The notes beneath the pieces are model-generated. The model did not search any database. It was given only the letters and a program-made list of their open reading frames with translations, and was not told where the DNA came from. This document shows, one piece after another, positions 17,061 through 25,425 of a stretch of DNA of 64,000 nucleotides. The translations under genes and the position numbers were made by a program. The number at the start of each line of letters is the position of its first letter. The stretch's first letter is position 1. The stretch comes from Flavobacterium branchiicola (GTDB lineage Bacteria; Bacteroidota; Bacteroidia; Flavobacteriales; Flavobacteriaceae): positions 248,001 to 312,000 of the forward strand of contig NZ_JAGYWA010000005.1 in the NCBI RefSeq assembly GCF_018383905.1. Direction: 5' to 3'.

Positions 17061-17226
17061 ACCATATAAGTGATATAAGTTCATTTAACATTTGTGTAAA
17101 TGGCAGAATGTAAAACTAAGTGCATATAAATTAGTGAAACGCCTTTTTTGAGTCTCAAATATCTATATCTCTATGTGTTGAAATATTTAGGTTCAATTTT
17201 AAATGAACTTATATCACTTATATGGT
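17061..17226. repeat. Long-loop inverted repeat (perfect 28-bp arms) after the pigment operon
   Basis: The arm at 17061-17088 (ACCATATAAGTGATATAAGT and eight more bases) has an exact inverse copy at 17199-17226, separated by 110 bases. A run of eight T precedes the left arm. The element fills the gap between the aryl ligase stop and the dusB promoter. It has no open frame of note and no flanking target-site duplication that I can see. It may act as a long terminator or be a small non-autonomous repeat element. Confidence 0.82.
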
Positions 17227-17249
17227 TTAATTTCAGCTTCTTAAATGTT

Positions 17250-17282
17250 TTGCTGTGAATTAAACTAAATGTTGTAATTTTG
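17250..17282 (+). promoter_or_regulatory. Predicted promoter of dusB
   Basis: A TTG at 17250-17252 is followed after 22 bases by TAATTTTG at 17275-17282. This matches the Bacteroidota consensus TTG-N17-23-TAnnTTTG. The expected transcript starts just after 17285, giving a leader of roughly 10 bases before the ATG at 17298. It also argues against a TTG start at 17280, which would lie inside the -7 element. Confidence 0.65.
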
Positions 17283-17297
17283 CAAAAAATATTGAAG

Positions 17298-18290
17298 ATG
17301 GTCAAGATTGGCAACATAGAATTACCCGAATTTCCTTTATTACTCGCACCGATGGAAGATGTTAGTGATCCGCCGTTTCGCAGATTATGCAAAGCGCATG
17401 GAGCCGACATGATGTATTCTGAATTTATTTCGTCGGAAGGATTGATTCGTGATGCTATAAAAAGCCGCATGAAACTGGATATTTTTGATTACGAACGTCC
17501 AGTTGGAATTCAGATTTTTGGTGGTGATGAAGAAGCAATGGAAATGTCGTCTAAAATTGTTTCCACCGTAAAACCTGATTTAGTAGATATCAACTTTGGA
17601 TGTCCGGTAAAAAAAGTAGTTTGCAAAGGTGCCGGTGCCGGAGTTTTGAAAGATGTTGATTTGATGGTGCGTTTAACACAAGCGGTTATCAAAGGAACTG
17701 ATTTGCCTGTAACCGTAAAAACACGTTTAGGCTGGGACGAAAACTCCATTAACATTGATGAAGTTGCCGAAAGACTTCAGGATATTGGTGTTCAGGCTTT
17801 AACGATTCACGCCAGAACCCGCGCTCAAATGTACAAAGGCCACTCTGACTGGTCGCACATTGCACGAGTAAAAAACAACCCGAGAATTACAATGCCTATT
17901 TTCGGAAACGGTGATATCGATAATCCTGAAAAAGCATTAAAATATAAAAACGAATACGGAATTGACGGGATTATGATTGGTCGTGCGGCTATTGGTTATC
18001 CGTGGATTTTCAATGAAATTAAGCACTATTTCAAAACCGGCGAACACTTACCTGCTCCAACAGTTATTGATCGTGTAGAAGCTGCCAGAAATCATTTGCA
18101 ATGGTCAATGGACTGGAAAGGCGAACGTCTTGGAATTGTAGAAATGCGTCGTCATTATACCAATTATTTTAAAGGGATTCATTCGTTTAAAGAATTCAAA
18201 CAAAAATTAGTTACAACCGATGCTCCTGAAGATTTATTCGCAATCATGAAAGAAATCGAACAGGTTTATGCAGGATATGAATTTGCTTAA
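17298..18290 (+). CDS. dusB: tRNA-dihydrouridine synthase
   Basis: 330 residues from the ATG at 17298, chosen over a TTG at 17280 because that codon overlaps the promoter. A flavin TIM barrel opens with LPEFPLLLAPMEDVSDPPFR. The motif NFGCPVKKV contains the probable catalytic Cys102, and ALTIHARTRAQMYKG and GNGDI are flavin/tRNA contacts. It reduces specific uridines in tRNA to dihydrouridine with NADPH and FMN. It has its own promoter and a strong terminator, so it is probably monocistronic. The DusB assignment rather than another Dus paralogue follows general similarity. Confidence 0.93.
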   Translation: MVKIGNIELPEFPLLLAPMEDVSDPPFRRLCKAHGADMMYSEFISSEGLIRDAIKSRMKLDIFDYERPVGIQIFGGDEEAMEMSSKIVSTVKPDLVDINFGCPVKKVVCKGAGAGVLKDVDLMVRLTQAVIKGTDLPVTVKTRLGWDENSINIDEVAERLQDIGVQALTIHARTRAQMYKGHSDWSHIARVKNNPRITMPIFGNGDIDNPEKALKYKNEYGIDGIMIGRAAIGYPWIFNEIKHYFKTGEHLPAPTVIDRVEAARNHLQWSMDWKGERLGIVEMRRHYTNYFKGIHSFKEFKQKLVTTDAPEDLFAIMKEIEQVYAGYEFA

Positions 18291-18327
18291 ATAAAGAAGG
18301 AGAAGTTTAAAACTTCTCCTTCTTTAT
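18291..18327. terminator. Bidirectional intrinsic terminator
   Basis: Arms ATAAAGAAGGAGAAGTTT (18291-18308) and its exact inverse (18310-18327) form an 18-bp stem, flanked by A-rich and T-rich runs on the two sides. It starts immediately after the dusB stop and ends just before the stop of the convergent gene at 18329, so it can serve both. Confidence 0.9.
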
Positions 18328-18328
18328 T

Positions 18329-19342
18329 TTACTCTTTATTTTCAATCTTTAATAACCTTTTCTCTATATCAACAAGTTTTATATTTTCTTCTTGAAGTTT
18401 TTCAATTTTATTATTTTGCTCAATAGCATAAAGAGTTAATTCTTCTATTTTCTGTAAAAGCCTGGCATTCATTTCTCCTAAATTAATACCACTCTTAATA
18501 ACTTCCTTTTCACTTGGAATATTTTCTAAATGACCTTTTTCTGCAATGTGTTTTTCAACCTCTTTAAGTGTTGGTAAATTATATTCTTTTTTAAAAACAA
18601 AATCTGACCAATCTTTCAGTTCCACTTTTACTTCTTTAGAACGAATTGTACCATTTACATCAAGTGTATTCCTTGGATTTATTGTACCAATACCCATATT
18701 ACCATTTTCAGCAATTCTTACTTTTTCGGTCAAATCACCATTATTATCTGCCTTGGTCCAAAAAGTTAGATAACCTGTATAAGCTCCTCCTGATCTGGGC
18801 ATTCCAATTCTTGCTATTTCACCATATGCTTGTTTAGCACTTATTCGACCTACATCAACAAACTGTCCATCATTTCTATTGCTTCTCAAAGAAATAACAG
18901 CTGGCGTTGTGTCTGAATTATAAATTTCCAATTTTTCAGTTGGATTTGAAACTCCAATTCCAACATTACCCGTTATCGTTTGATTCCCTGAGAAATTATT
19001 TGCACCTCTGGTTGCTAATTCATACCAATTTGGATTAATTGAAGAAGTATCACCAGATGCTAATTTTCTGAAATATAATTTATCATTATCAGCTATCGAT
19101 GAAGCTATCTGTAATTGATAATTATTATTTAGATTTGGATGTCTAATTACAAATAAATGCTGCCAATTATTTTCTGGTATCGAACCAGTTGGATTTAGAC
19201 TACAGTAAGCTCCTGAAAGAAGTGGAACTGTAAAATCATTTATTCCATTAGCTAATCCGTTTCCTATTTGCTGAGAATGTATAGTCAAAGCAAATAGACT
19301 GGCTACAATTGTAATTTGAATTTTCTTAAATTGATTTTTCAT
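18329..19342 (-). CDS. Exported tail-fibre-like protein with pyocin-knob segment and coiled-coil C-terminus
   Basis: 337 residues. A signal peptide ends near LTIHSQQ. The sequence NNWQHLFVIRHPN through NPNWYELATRG resembles pyocin-knob/tail-fibre domains. GNVGIGVSNPTEKLEIY and GNMGIGTINPRNTLDVNG are the short repeats typical of Bacteroidota fibre-like surface proteins. The C-terminal 100 residues (from about WSDFVFKKEYNLP) match the conserved endosialidase-chaperone-like tail and end in a heptad-rich coiled coil, suggesting trimerisation. There is no phage gene nearby, so it is more likely a secreted or surface protein than a prophage remnant. Confidence 0.65.
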   Translation of the reverse strand: MKNQFKKIQITIVASLFALTIHSQQIGNGLANGINDFTVPLLSGAYCSLNPTGSIPENNWQHLFVIRHPNLNNNYQLQIASSIADNDKLYFRKLASGDTSSINPNWYELATRGANNFSGNQTITGNVGIGVSNPTEKLEIYNSDTTPAVISLRSNRNDGQFVDVGRISAKQAYGEIARIGMPRSGGAYTGYLTFWTKADNNGDLTEKVRIAENGNMGIGTINPRNTLDVNGTIRSKEVKVELKDWSDFVFKKEYNLPTLKEVEKHIAEKGHLENIPSEKEVIKSGINLGEMNARLLQKIEELTLYAIEQNNKIEKLQEENIKLVDIEKRLLKIENKE

Positions 19343-19430
19343 TATTTTAAAATATTATATTTCAGAAAGCAAAAGTAAGATTAAAGCTATACCAATCCTT
19401 GAAGTAATACTAAATTTTTGAACAAAAAAC

Positions 19431-19448
19431 GCCTTCAACATTGAAAGC
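19431..19448. terminator. Terminator downstream of the MATE gene
   Basis: GCCTTCAACATTGAAAGC forms a short stem (7-8 bp with one mismatch). T-runs lie on both sides: seven T at 19449-19455 reading plus, and TTTTTT just beyond 19431 reading minus. The minus-strand MATE gene ends at 19462, so the minus reading is the natural one. Confidence 0.7.
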
Positions 19449-19461
19449 TTTTTTTGCTTCA

Positions 19462-20889
19462 TTACACCTGAACTCTTTTCCACTTTCCTCTTTTATAGAA
19501 AACGATTCCTGCTAAAGTAATTGCAGTTTCTGCAACCGGAATAGCAATAAAAACTCCTGTTGGTCCCATGTTAAAATGTTTAGCCAACACATAAGCCAAA
19601 GGTATTTGGAACAACCAGAATCCGAAGAAGTTAATTCCTGTTGGTGTCCAGGTATCGCCTGCTCCATTGAAGGTATTAATTAAAACCATTCCAATTCCGT
19701 AGAAAACAAATCCAATGCTCATTGTTCTTAATGCTTCAGCAGCAATGTTTTTTACCATTTCATCATTCGTGAAAAAAGAAATAATATAATTTCCGAAACA
19801 TAATGTAATAATCATAATCGATGCCATGAAAATCACATTGTATTTTGCAGTCGTATAAACTGATTTTTCTGCACGTTCTATTTGTTTGGCACCTAGATTC
19901 TGCCCCACCAATGTGGCTGCGGCATTACTTAATCCCCAAGCTGGAAGAATGAAAAACATCATAATTCTTAAAGCGGTCTGGTAACCTGCAGAACCATGGT
20001 CACCTCCTGTTGTTGCAACTAACTGTGCCAGAAAAATCCAGCTGCAGGAAGCAATTACGAATTGTAATATTCCGGGAGCAGCAATTTTTACTAAAGCTTT
20101 TATTTGAGGAAAATCCGGTGCAAAATATTGAATCTTGATTTTTAAAACTCCGTTTCCAAAAAACAAATGATAAACCTGATATAAAACTCCGACACTTCTT
20201 CCAGCTGTTGTTGCTAACGCTGCTCCAACTAAACCAAAAGCAGGAATTGGTCCAAAACCATTTATTAAAATTGGACATAAAATGATATTGCAAATATTGG
20301 CAATCCAAAGACTTTTCATTGCGATTGCAGCATTTCCTGCTCCGCGAAAAATTCCGTTGATTAAGAACAAAAGCATAATGCATAAACTGGAACCAATCAT
20401 AATTTGTGTGAATCTGAAACCATGTTCAGCCGCATCAACTGAAGCGCCCATAAGCAGTAATATGTCTTTTGCATAAATAATTCCCAAAATGCTCATTACA
20501 CTATTTACTGCTATTGCAATAATAATAGCCTGCATTCCGGCTTTTGCAGCTGCAACCGGATCTTTTTCGCCAATGCGTCGGGCAACAACTGCGGTCGCTG
20601 CCATACTCATTCCTATTGCAAGGGAATATATAATTGTTAAAACAGATTCTGTCAATCCAACGGTTTGAATGGCAAAACTACTGTGTTCTAAATGCCCAAC
20701 GAAATATAAATCGACCAAAGCAAAAACCGATTCCATCATCATTTCCAAAACCATCGGAATTGCTAATAGAATTACAGCTTTTTTGATACTTCCTGAAGTA
20801 TAATCAAAAGATTCGTCTCCTTTTAATGCTTGTTTTAAAGTGGTATAAATTTTAGAAAATAAACTTTTCTTTATTGTTGTTTCTGTCAT
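19462..20889 (-). CDS. MATE family multidrug/Na+ or H+ antiporter
   Basis: 475 residues with about twelve predicted transmembrane helices arranged as two six-helix halves. Typical MATE features include AIPMVLEMMMESVFALVDLYFVG near the N-terminus and the matching second-half segment AAPGILQFVIASCSWIFLAQL. It would export cationic compounds across the inner membrane using an ion gradient; the substrate cannot be read from sequence. The gene stands alone: a 170-base gap separates it from the upstream permease gene, and a terminator follows it. Confidence 0.9.
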   Translation of the reverse strand: MTETTIKKSLFSKIYTTLKQALKGDESFDYTSGSIKKAVILLAIPMVLEMMMESVFALVDLYFVGHLEHSSFAIQTVGLTESVLTIIYSLAIGMSMAATAVVARRIGEKDPVAAAKAGMQAIIIAIAVNSVMSILGIIYAKDILLLMGASVDAAEHGFRFTQIMIGSSLCIMLLFLINGIFRGAGNAAIAMKSLWIANICNIILCPILINGFGPIPAFGLVGAALATTAGRSVGVLYQVYHLFFGNGVLKIKIQYFAPDFPQIKALVKIAAPGILQFVIASCSWIFLAQLVATTGGDHGSAGYQTALRIMMFFILPAWGLSNAAATLVGQNLGAKQIERAEKSVYTTAKYNVIFMASIMIITLCFGNYIISFFTNDEMVKNIAAEALRTMSIGFVFYGIGMVLINTFNGAGDTWTPTGINFFGFWLFQIPLAYVLAKHFNMGPTGVFIAIPVAETAITLAGIVFYKRGKWKRVQV

Positions 20890-21059
20890 GATATGTTAGG
20901 ATAAATAATAATATTGGTCCAGATCTAAAGATCTGAACTCGAGAAAAAAAACGTAAGTATCCTAATTATTCAAAAAATAAAATAGGATTAGGCAGAAACA
21001 ATCATAAACTGTAGATTTTTAAGACGATAAATATAAGTAATATTTTTTAGGCAGAAATA

Positions 21060-22259
21060 TTAATCCAGTAGCTTTTTACTAACACGGCTGCAAGCTATTA
21101 AAGAAGCCAGAAAACCAAGTGAAACTATGGTTCCTAATACGATTAAAATATTCTCAACCGTAAACACAACCGGAAATGCCAAGGTTGGCGTGATCATAAT
21201 GAGTTCATATCGTTGCTGTAACAATACTAAAATTACTCCTAAAATCAATCCAATTATACCGCCAAAAACGCTTAATAAAGTTCCTTGAAGTAAAAATATT
21301 TTTCGCAGATGACTGATTTCTGTTCCAAGATTAAAAAGGGTTTTAAGGTTTCCTTTCTTCTCTAAAATCATCATAATTAAAGCGCCAATTAAATTAAAAA
21401 GTGCTACAATTATTACTAAGGTAAAAATCAGATATACCGCTATATTTTCGGTATTAAGCATTTTGTAGAGCGACTCATTTAATTGCGCTCTGTTTTTTAA
21501 AGTAACTTTATTTTTAAAAATCTCTTCCAGCTTTGATCTGATTGCATTTTCATTGGCATTTTCTTTCAGATTAAATTCTAGTCCCGAAATTTGATTTGGC
21601 TTGTAGGTTAATAATTCCTGCACCAAACCTAAATCGGCAAAGACATATTTTGAATCTAAATCTTCACTGATAGAATAGGTTCCAACGGGTAATACATCTG
21701 TTTTTGCAAAAGCATTTTCAGGATTTTCGATTGCACCTTTTCCAGGTTTGGGTGCAAAGATTTGTAAAGGGTTTTCGAAATCCAGAATTCCTAATGAAAA
21801 ATCACGTGAAATTCCATAACCAATCACAACCTGATAGGTGTCTGGTTTTAACCATTGTCCGTTAAAAAGCTTTTTCTTGATATCGTTAACTACAGGATAA
21901 TTACGATCTACGCCTTTCAGGTACGTTACTTTTTGTTTGTCTTTAAATAAAAATAAAACCCGTTCTTCGATTATTTTGGTATACGAAACAACGCCATCCA
22001 TTTTTTTTATCTGACTTTCCTGATCCGGAGTAATCAAAAATGATTTTCCGAGTGTACTGGTCAGTTTTAAATCAGGATCAATTTCATTTGTAAATGAAAG
22101 ACTAAAAACTTTTAATCCGCTAAAAACGGACAAAACCACAAACAAAGCCATTGTACCAACGATGATTCCCATGCTGGCGATACGGTTAATAATATTGATA
22201 GCATTGTTTTTACTTCTGCTAAAAATATAACGTTTGGCTATGTAAAGGGGGAAATTCAA
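21060..22259 (-). CDS. FtsX/LolC-type ABC transporter permease
   Basis: 399 residues. There is one N-terminal membrane helix (NRIASMGIIVGTMALFVVLSVFSG), a large periplasmic domain, and three C-terminal helices (from YLIFTLVIIVALFNLIGALI), as in MacB/LolCE permeases. The N-terminus LYIAKRYIFSRSKNNAINII is characteristic of the LolC/E family. It would work with an unlinked LolD-type ATPase in lipoprotein release to the outer membrane, or a related task. It starts one base after rbfA ends, so the two are co-transcribed and probably coupled. Confidence 0.85.
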   Translation of the reverse strand: MNFPLYIAKRYIFSRSKNNAINIINRIASMGIIVGTMALFVVLSVFSGLKVFSLSFTNEIDPDLKLTSTLGKSFLITPDQESQIKKMDGVVSYTKIIEERVLFLFKDKQKVTYLKGVDRNYPVVNDIKKKLFNGQWLKPDTYQVVIGYGISRDFSLGILDFENPLQIFAPKPGKGAIENPENAFAKTDVLPVGTYSISEDLDSKYVFADLGLVQELLTYKPNQISGLEFNLKENANENAIRSKLEEIFKNKVTLKNRAQLNESLYKMLNTENIAVYLIFTLVIIVALFNLIGALIMMILEKKGNLKTLFNLGTEISHLRKIFLLQGTLLSVFGGIIGLILGVILVLLQQRYELIMITPTLAFPVVFTVENILIVLGTIVSLGFLASLIACSRVSKKLLD

Positions 22260-22260
22260 T

Positions 22261-22653
22261 TTATGATTTTCTTCTTTTTTCTAAAAGATCACGGTTTTCA
22301 ATTGGATTTTCTCTGTTTGATAATGCATTATCAATCTTCTCAATATAATCTAAAGAATCATCTATAAAAAACACCAAATTGGGTACACGACGCAATTGTA
22401 AACGTACGCGCTGTGATAAATCATGTTTAATTAAAGTTGAATTCGATTTTATTCCGTCTAAAGTTTCTTGTGCTTTCTCCTGAGGAAAAATACTTAAATA
22501 TACTGTTGCTACAGATAAATCTGTAGTTACACTAACTTTGGATACTGAAATTACTAAATTGGTAATTCCGTTTTTTCGCACTTCACCTTGCAAAATATCA
22601 ACCAAATCTTTTTGGATGACACCGCCTATTTTTTTCTGTCTGTTTGTTTCCAT
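22261..22653 (-). CDS. rbfA: 30S ribosome-binding factor A
   Basis: 130 residues with the single KH-type fold of RbfA: KKIGGVIQKDLVDIL at the N-terminus, ATVYLSIFPQEKAQETL in the middle, and LRRVPNLVFFIDDSLDYIEKI near the end. It assists late 16S rRNA maturation and cold-adapted growth in the cytoplasm. It heads a two-gene operon with the LolC-type permease. The predicted promoter places the transcript start at or next to the ATG, so its mRNA may be nearly leaderless. Confidence 0.93.
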   Translation of the reverse strand: METNRQKKIGGVIQKDLVDILQGEVRKNGITNLVISVSKVSVTTDLSVATVYLSIFPQEKAQETLDGIKSNSTLIKHDLSQRVRLQLRRVPNLVFFIDDSLDYIEKIDNALSNRENPIENRDLLEKRRKS

Positions 22654-22657
22654 AGTG

Positions 22658-22690
22658 CAAAAATACTATTTTTAAATTCAATCGATACAA
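22658..22690 (-). promoter_or_regulatory. Predicted promoter of rbfA
   Basis: On the minus strand a TTG (22690-22688) is followed after 22 bases by TATTTTTG (22665-22658), fitting the TAnnTTTG consensus. The last base of the -7 element is only five bases before the rbfA ATG at 22653, implying a leader of a few bases at most. Confidence 0.6.
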
Positions 22691-22881
22691 TTTCAAATAA
22701 ACAATAAAATGATTTTTATATCGATAACTTCTTTTCTTAAAATTAATTCTTGTTTCGACTCTCCAAATACCCAATTAAAAAACAACTAACAATCTTATTT
22801 ACAACAAGTAAAGATGATAAAAATCATATTATATGTTTCCAATAATTCTCAACTTTGATAGAAACATAACAACTTATTACC

Positions 22882-23301
22882 ATGAAAAAAAGAGAACCAA
22901 TTAGTCACATTATGACCAAAACGGTCGTGACTGCAAATGAAAAAGAAGATTTGAAAACTGTAGTTGAAAAGTTAAGAAAAAATGCAATACGCCATATTCC
23001 AATTGTAAAAGGCAAAGAAGTAATTGGAATAATTAGTAGAACAGATATTAACCGACTCACTTTTGGTGCTTTATTTGAAGGTCAGGAAGGTGCAGATGAA
23101 GCAATATTAGAAATGCTAACAATTTCTCAAGTTATGACTTCGAAACCAAAAACTGTTGCCTCGGACATTACTGTGAGGGATTTAGCTGAGATTTTTGCTA
23201 AGGAAGAATTTCATGCTTTACCAGTTGTTGACAACGGAGAATTAAAAGGTATAGTAACCACAACCGATGTTATTAAATATTTTATAGAACAATATGATTA
23301 A
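22882..23301 (+). CDS. Tandem CBS-domain protein
   Basis: 139 residues comprising two CBS repeats only: HIMTKTVVTANEKEDLKTVV with IRHIPIVKGKEVIGIISRTDI, and QVMTSKPKTVASDITVRDLA with FHALPVVDNGELKGIVTTTDV. CBS pairs bind adenosine nucleotides and act as regulatory sensors. There is no attached effector domain, so it may regulate another protein in trans. It has a 228-base divergent upstream region shared with rbfA and a strong terminator directly after its stop. Confidence 0.9.
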   Translation: MKKREPISHIMTKTVVTANEKEDLKTVVEKLRKNAIRHIPIVKGKEVIGIISRTDINRLTFGALFEGQEGADEAILEMLTISQVMTSKPKTVASDITVRDLAEIFAKEEFHALPVVDNGELKGIVTTTDVIKYFIEQYD

Positions 23302-23336
23302 ATAAAAAAGGGAGCTATATAGCTCCCTTTTTTATT
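23301..23336. terminator. Bidirectional intrinsic terminator
   Basis: A nearly perfect palindrome, AAAAAAGGGAGCTATATAGC followed by TCCCTTTTTT, lies between two convergent genes. It overlaps the stop codons of both the CBS gene and the EnvC-like gene, giving a T-run in either direction. Confidence 0.92.
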
Positions 23337-24615
23337 ATCTGTTTTGTAACCATCCTTCCGGATTATTGTTTGATGTATTCTGAAGAATCAGGAATTTGAT
23401 AATCGTTTTTCCGGTATCTCCACTAGTTCTTACTTTTCCGATAACTTGTTTAACTTTTACTTTATCTCCTTGCTCTACCGAAACCTGACTTAAGTTTTGA
23501 TATACGGTAAAATAATCTCCATGCTGAATAAAAACAGCTCTGTTTACAGGAGACAAGGCTATAACTTTTGATACTACACCTTCAAATACGGCGCGTGCGC
23601 TTGCTCCTTGTTCTGTAGTAATTTCTACTCCGGAATTATGAACTGTAAGTGTTGGATATATTGGATGAGGCTGATCTCCGTAACCAAGAGATATAAATCC
23701 TTTTTCTACCGGCCAAGGCAATTTTCCTCTGTTTGCTTTAAAATCGGCAGCTAAAATTTTACCTTCTGGTGTTAATGTAATTCTGTCTGATGAATAACTT
23801 TTTGGCGCTGCGGCTTCTGCTTTCTCTGCTTCGCTGGCTTTACCTTCTGCGATTCTTTTTCGTCTTTCTTCTTCGGCTCTTTGATTCGCTAATCTAATTT
23901 GCTCACGAATAAGCTCCTTAATTTTAGCATCAATTTTTCTCGATTCCTGCTGTTTAGCCCTTGTATCGGCAATAATTTTACTTTTATCTTTTTTAATCGA
24001 ATTAACGAGTTTTTGCTGCTCCTTCTTTTCGGCTTCAAGACTTACTTTTTCTTTCTCGTTTTCTGCAATGATTTTTTTCTTAACCTGTCTCTGTCCGTTT
24101 AATTTTGCATTAAAATCTACCAATTGATTTGATTTAGACTGAATTTCTAAACCTTGATTTTTTCTAAAATTGGTATATTGTTTTAGATATTGTGCTCTTT
24201 TGTAAGCTTGTAAAAAACTTTCTGAAGATAAAATAAACATGGCTCTGCTTTGCTCCGATCTGCTTTTGTATGATTTTAAAATCATCTTAGCATAATCTGC
24301 TTTTAAAATTTCCAGTTCTTTTTTTAGTTTATTAACCTGAACCTGGTTTATATACATATCGTTACTTAAAACTTTCTCCTGCTTAGCCGTTGTATTAATC
24401 AGTTTTTCTTTCAGCTTAATTTTATTAGCCTGAATTAAAAAAACATTAACTGCTGATTTTTCTTTTTTCTTTACAGACTGCAACATTTTTTCGTTATCTC
24501 TAATTTCCTGCTGAATCTGAGCTTTACGTTGTTCAAGTTTTTCTTGCTGCGAATCCTGTGCCCACATAAAAGTTGTGGCACAAATAAAAATTAGGCTTAG
24601 GAGAAATTTTGGCAT
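23335..24615 (-). CDS. EnvC-like murein hydrolase activator (degenerate M23 domain)
   Basis: 426 residues. A signal peptide ends near TFMWAQD. Two long coiled coils (about 20-250) precede a LytM/M23 domain (about 300-426). The zinc site is not intact: the HxxxD region reads HNSGVEI (His326, Glu331), and the final HxH region reads TIIKFLIL, with both histidines missing. EnvC-type proteins lack zinc ligands and activate amidases for daughter-cell separation, so this is probably an activator, not a hydrolase. It is the last gene of a six-gene minus-strand operon. Confidence 0.83.
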   Translation of the reverse strand: MPKFLLSLIFICATTFMWAQDSQQEKLEQRKAQIQQEIRDNEKMLQSVKKKEKSAVNVFLIQANKIKLKEKLINTTAKQEKVLSNDMYINQVQVNKLKKELEILKADYAKMILKSYKSRSEQSRAMFILSSESFLQAYKRAQYLKQYTNFRKNQGLEIQSKSNQLVDFNAKLNGQRQVKKKIIAENEKEKVSLEAEKKEQQKLVNSIKKDKSKIIADTRAKQQESRKIDAKIKELIREQIRLANQRAEEERRKRIAEGKASEAEKAEAAAPKSYSSDRITLTPEGKILAADFKANRGKLPWPVEKGFISLGYGDQPHPIYPTLTVHNSGVEITTEQGASARAVFEGVVSKVIALSPVNRAVFIQHGDYFTVYQNLSQVSVEQGDKVKVKQVIGKVRTSGDTGKTIIKFLILQNTSNNNPEGWLQNR

Positions 24616-24639
24616 GTTTCTATTTTCTTTTTTGCAAAT

Positions 24640-25422
24640 TTACTTAATTATAACATTTTTATATCCACTAGGAACACTATATGGAAAAGAAAGTTCTTCA
24701 TTAAATGAAATCGTATTATAATTCAAACTGATATTTGTTTTTCCTTTTGGCTGAACTGCATTAATTTCAATACTTGTAGGAAGTGTTCCCTGATTGAAAA
24801 CTTTACTATCAGAATAAACAATGTCCAGCATTATGTTTTCTGAAGTTTGAGAAATCTCTTCTTTCTGAATTAAATATTTTTCTGAATCCAGGTAAAATAC
24901 TTTCTTTATTTTATCTTCTTTTTGATCTTCTAATCTAAAAAGGTTTTCTACGATTGTTTGCGTATATTTTCCTTTTCGCAAATCATCCAGAGCTTCACCA
25001 ACCAACAAATTCTGTACTTTACTGTAATTTAGTTCTGTACCCAGCCATTTACTTAAACTGGTAAAATCACCTTCATAATAAGTACCCTTTATTTTTTCGT
25101 AATAACTAACCGTTGTTGGCGTAATCAAAGCTTTTGCCATTGTGATTCCAAGAAAACGAACGCTTACTAAAATTTGTTTGTCTTTTTCTATCTTAATTTC
25201 TGCTGTAACGTTCTGACTTTGTTTTTCGTCAACGTATTTTGCACTTGCTTTGATATATAATGTAGAAAAATCTAACTTATTGTTATAATGTTTCTCAACT
25301 ACTTTTTTATCTTCTTTTGGTGCTTCTTCAGTCTTATCGGTATTATTTTGTACTGCGACAGCTTTTGATTTACATGAAATCACAAAAACTGAAAGCAATA
25401 GTATTGTAATATATTTTTTCAT
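24640..25422 (-). CDS. DUF4292 lipoprotein
   Basis: 260 residues. The N-terminus MKKYITILLLSVFVISCKSK carries the lipobox ISC, so it is a predicted lipoprotein. The rest, with DFSTLYIKASAKYVDE and MDIVYSD-like beta segments, matches the DUF4292 family of Bacteroidota. The fold resembles LolA/LolB-type carriers. It sits between a TPR protein (three bases upstream) and an EnvC-like factor (24 bases downstream), an arrangement that suggests envelope assembly. Exact function is unknown. Confidence 0.82.
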   Translation of the reverse strand: MKKYITILLLSVFVISCKSKAVAVQNNTDKTEEAPKEDKKVVEKHYNNKLDFSTLYIKASAKYVDEKQSQNVTAEIKIEKDKQILVSVRFLGITMAKALITPTTVSYYEKIKGTYYEGDFTSLSKWLGTELNYSKVQNLLVGEALDDLRKGKYTQTIVENLFRLEDQKEDKIKKVFYLDSEKYLIQKEEISQTSENIMLDIVYSDSKVFNQGTLPTSIEINAVQPKGKTNISLNYNTISFNEELSFPYSVPSGYKNVIIK

Positions 25423-25425
25423 TTT

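Noticed and set aside
18329..19342. Prophage remnant based on the fibre-like protein
   Set aside because: There are no other phage genes, and the signal peptide points to export by the cell.
20000..20383. Minus-strand frame of 127 codons inside the MATE gene
   Set aside because: Composition is Cys/Ser/Asn-rich as expected of an out-of-frame shadow; the MATE frame is continuous and complete.
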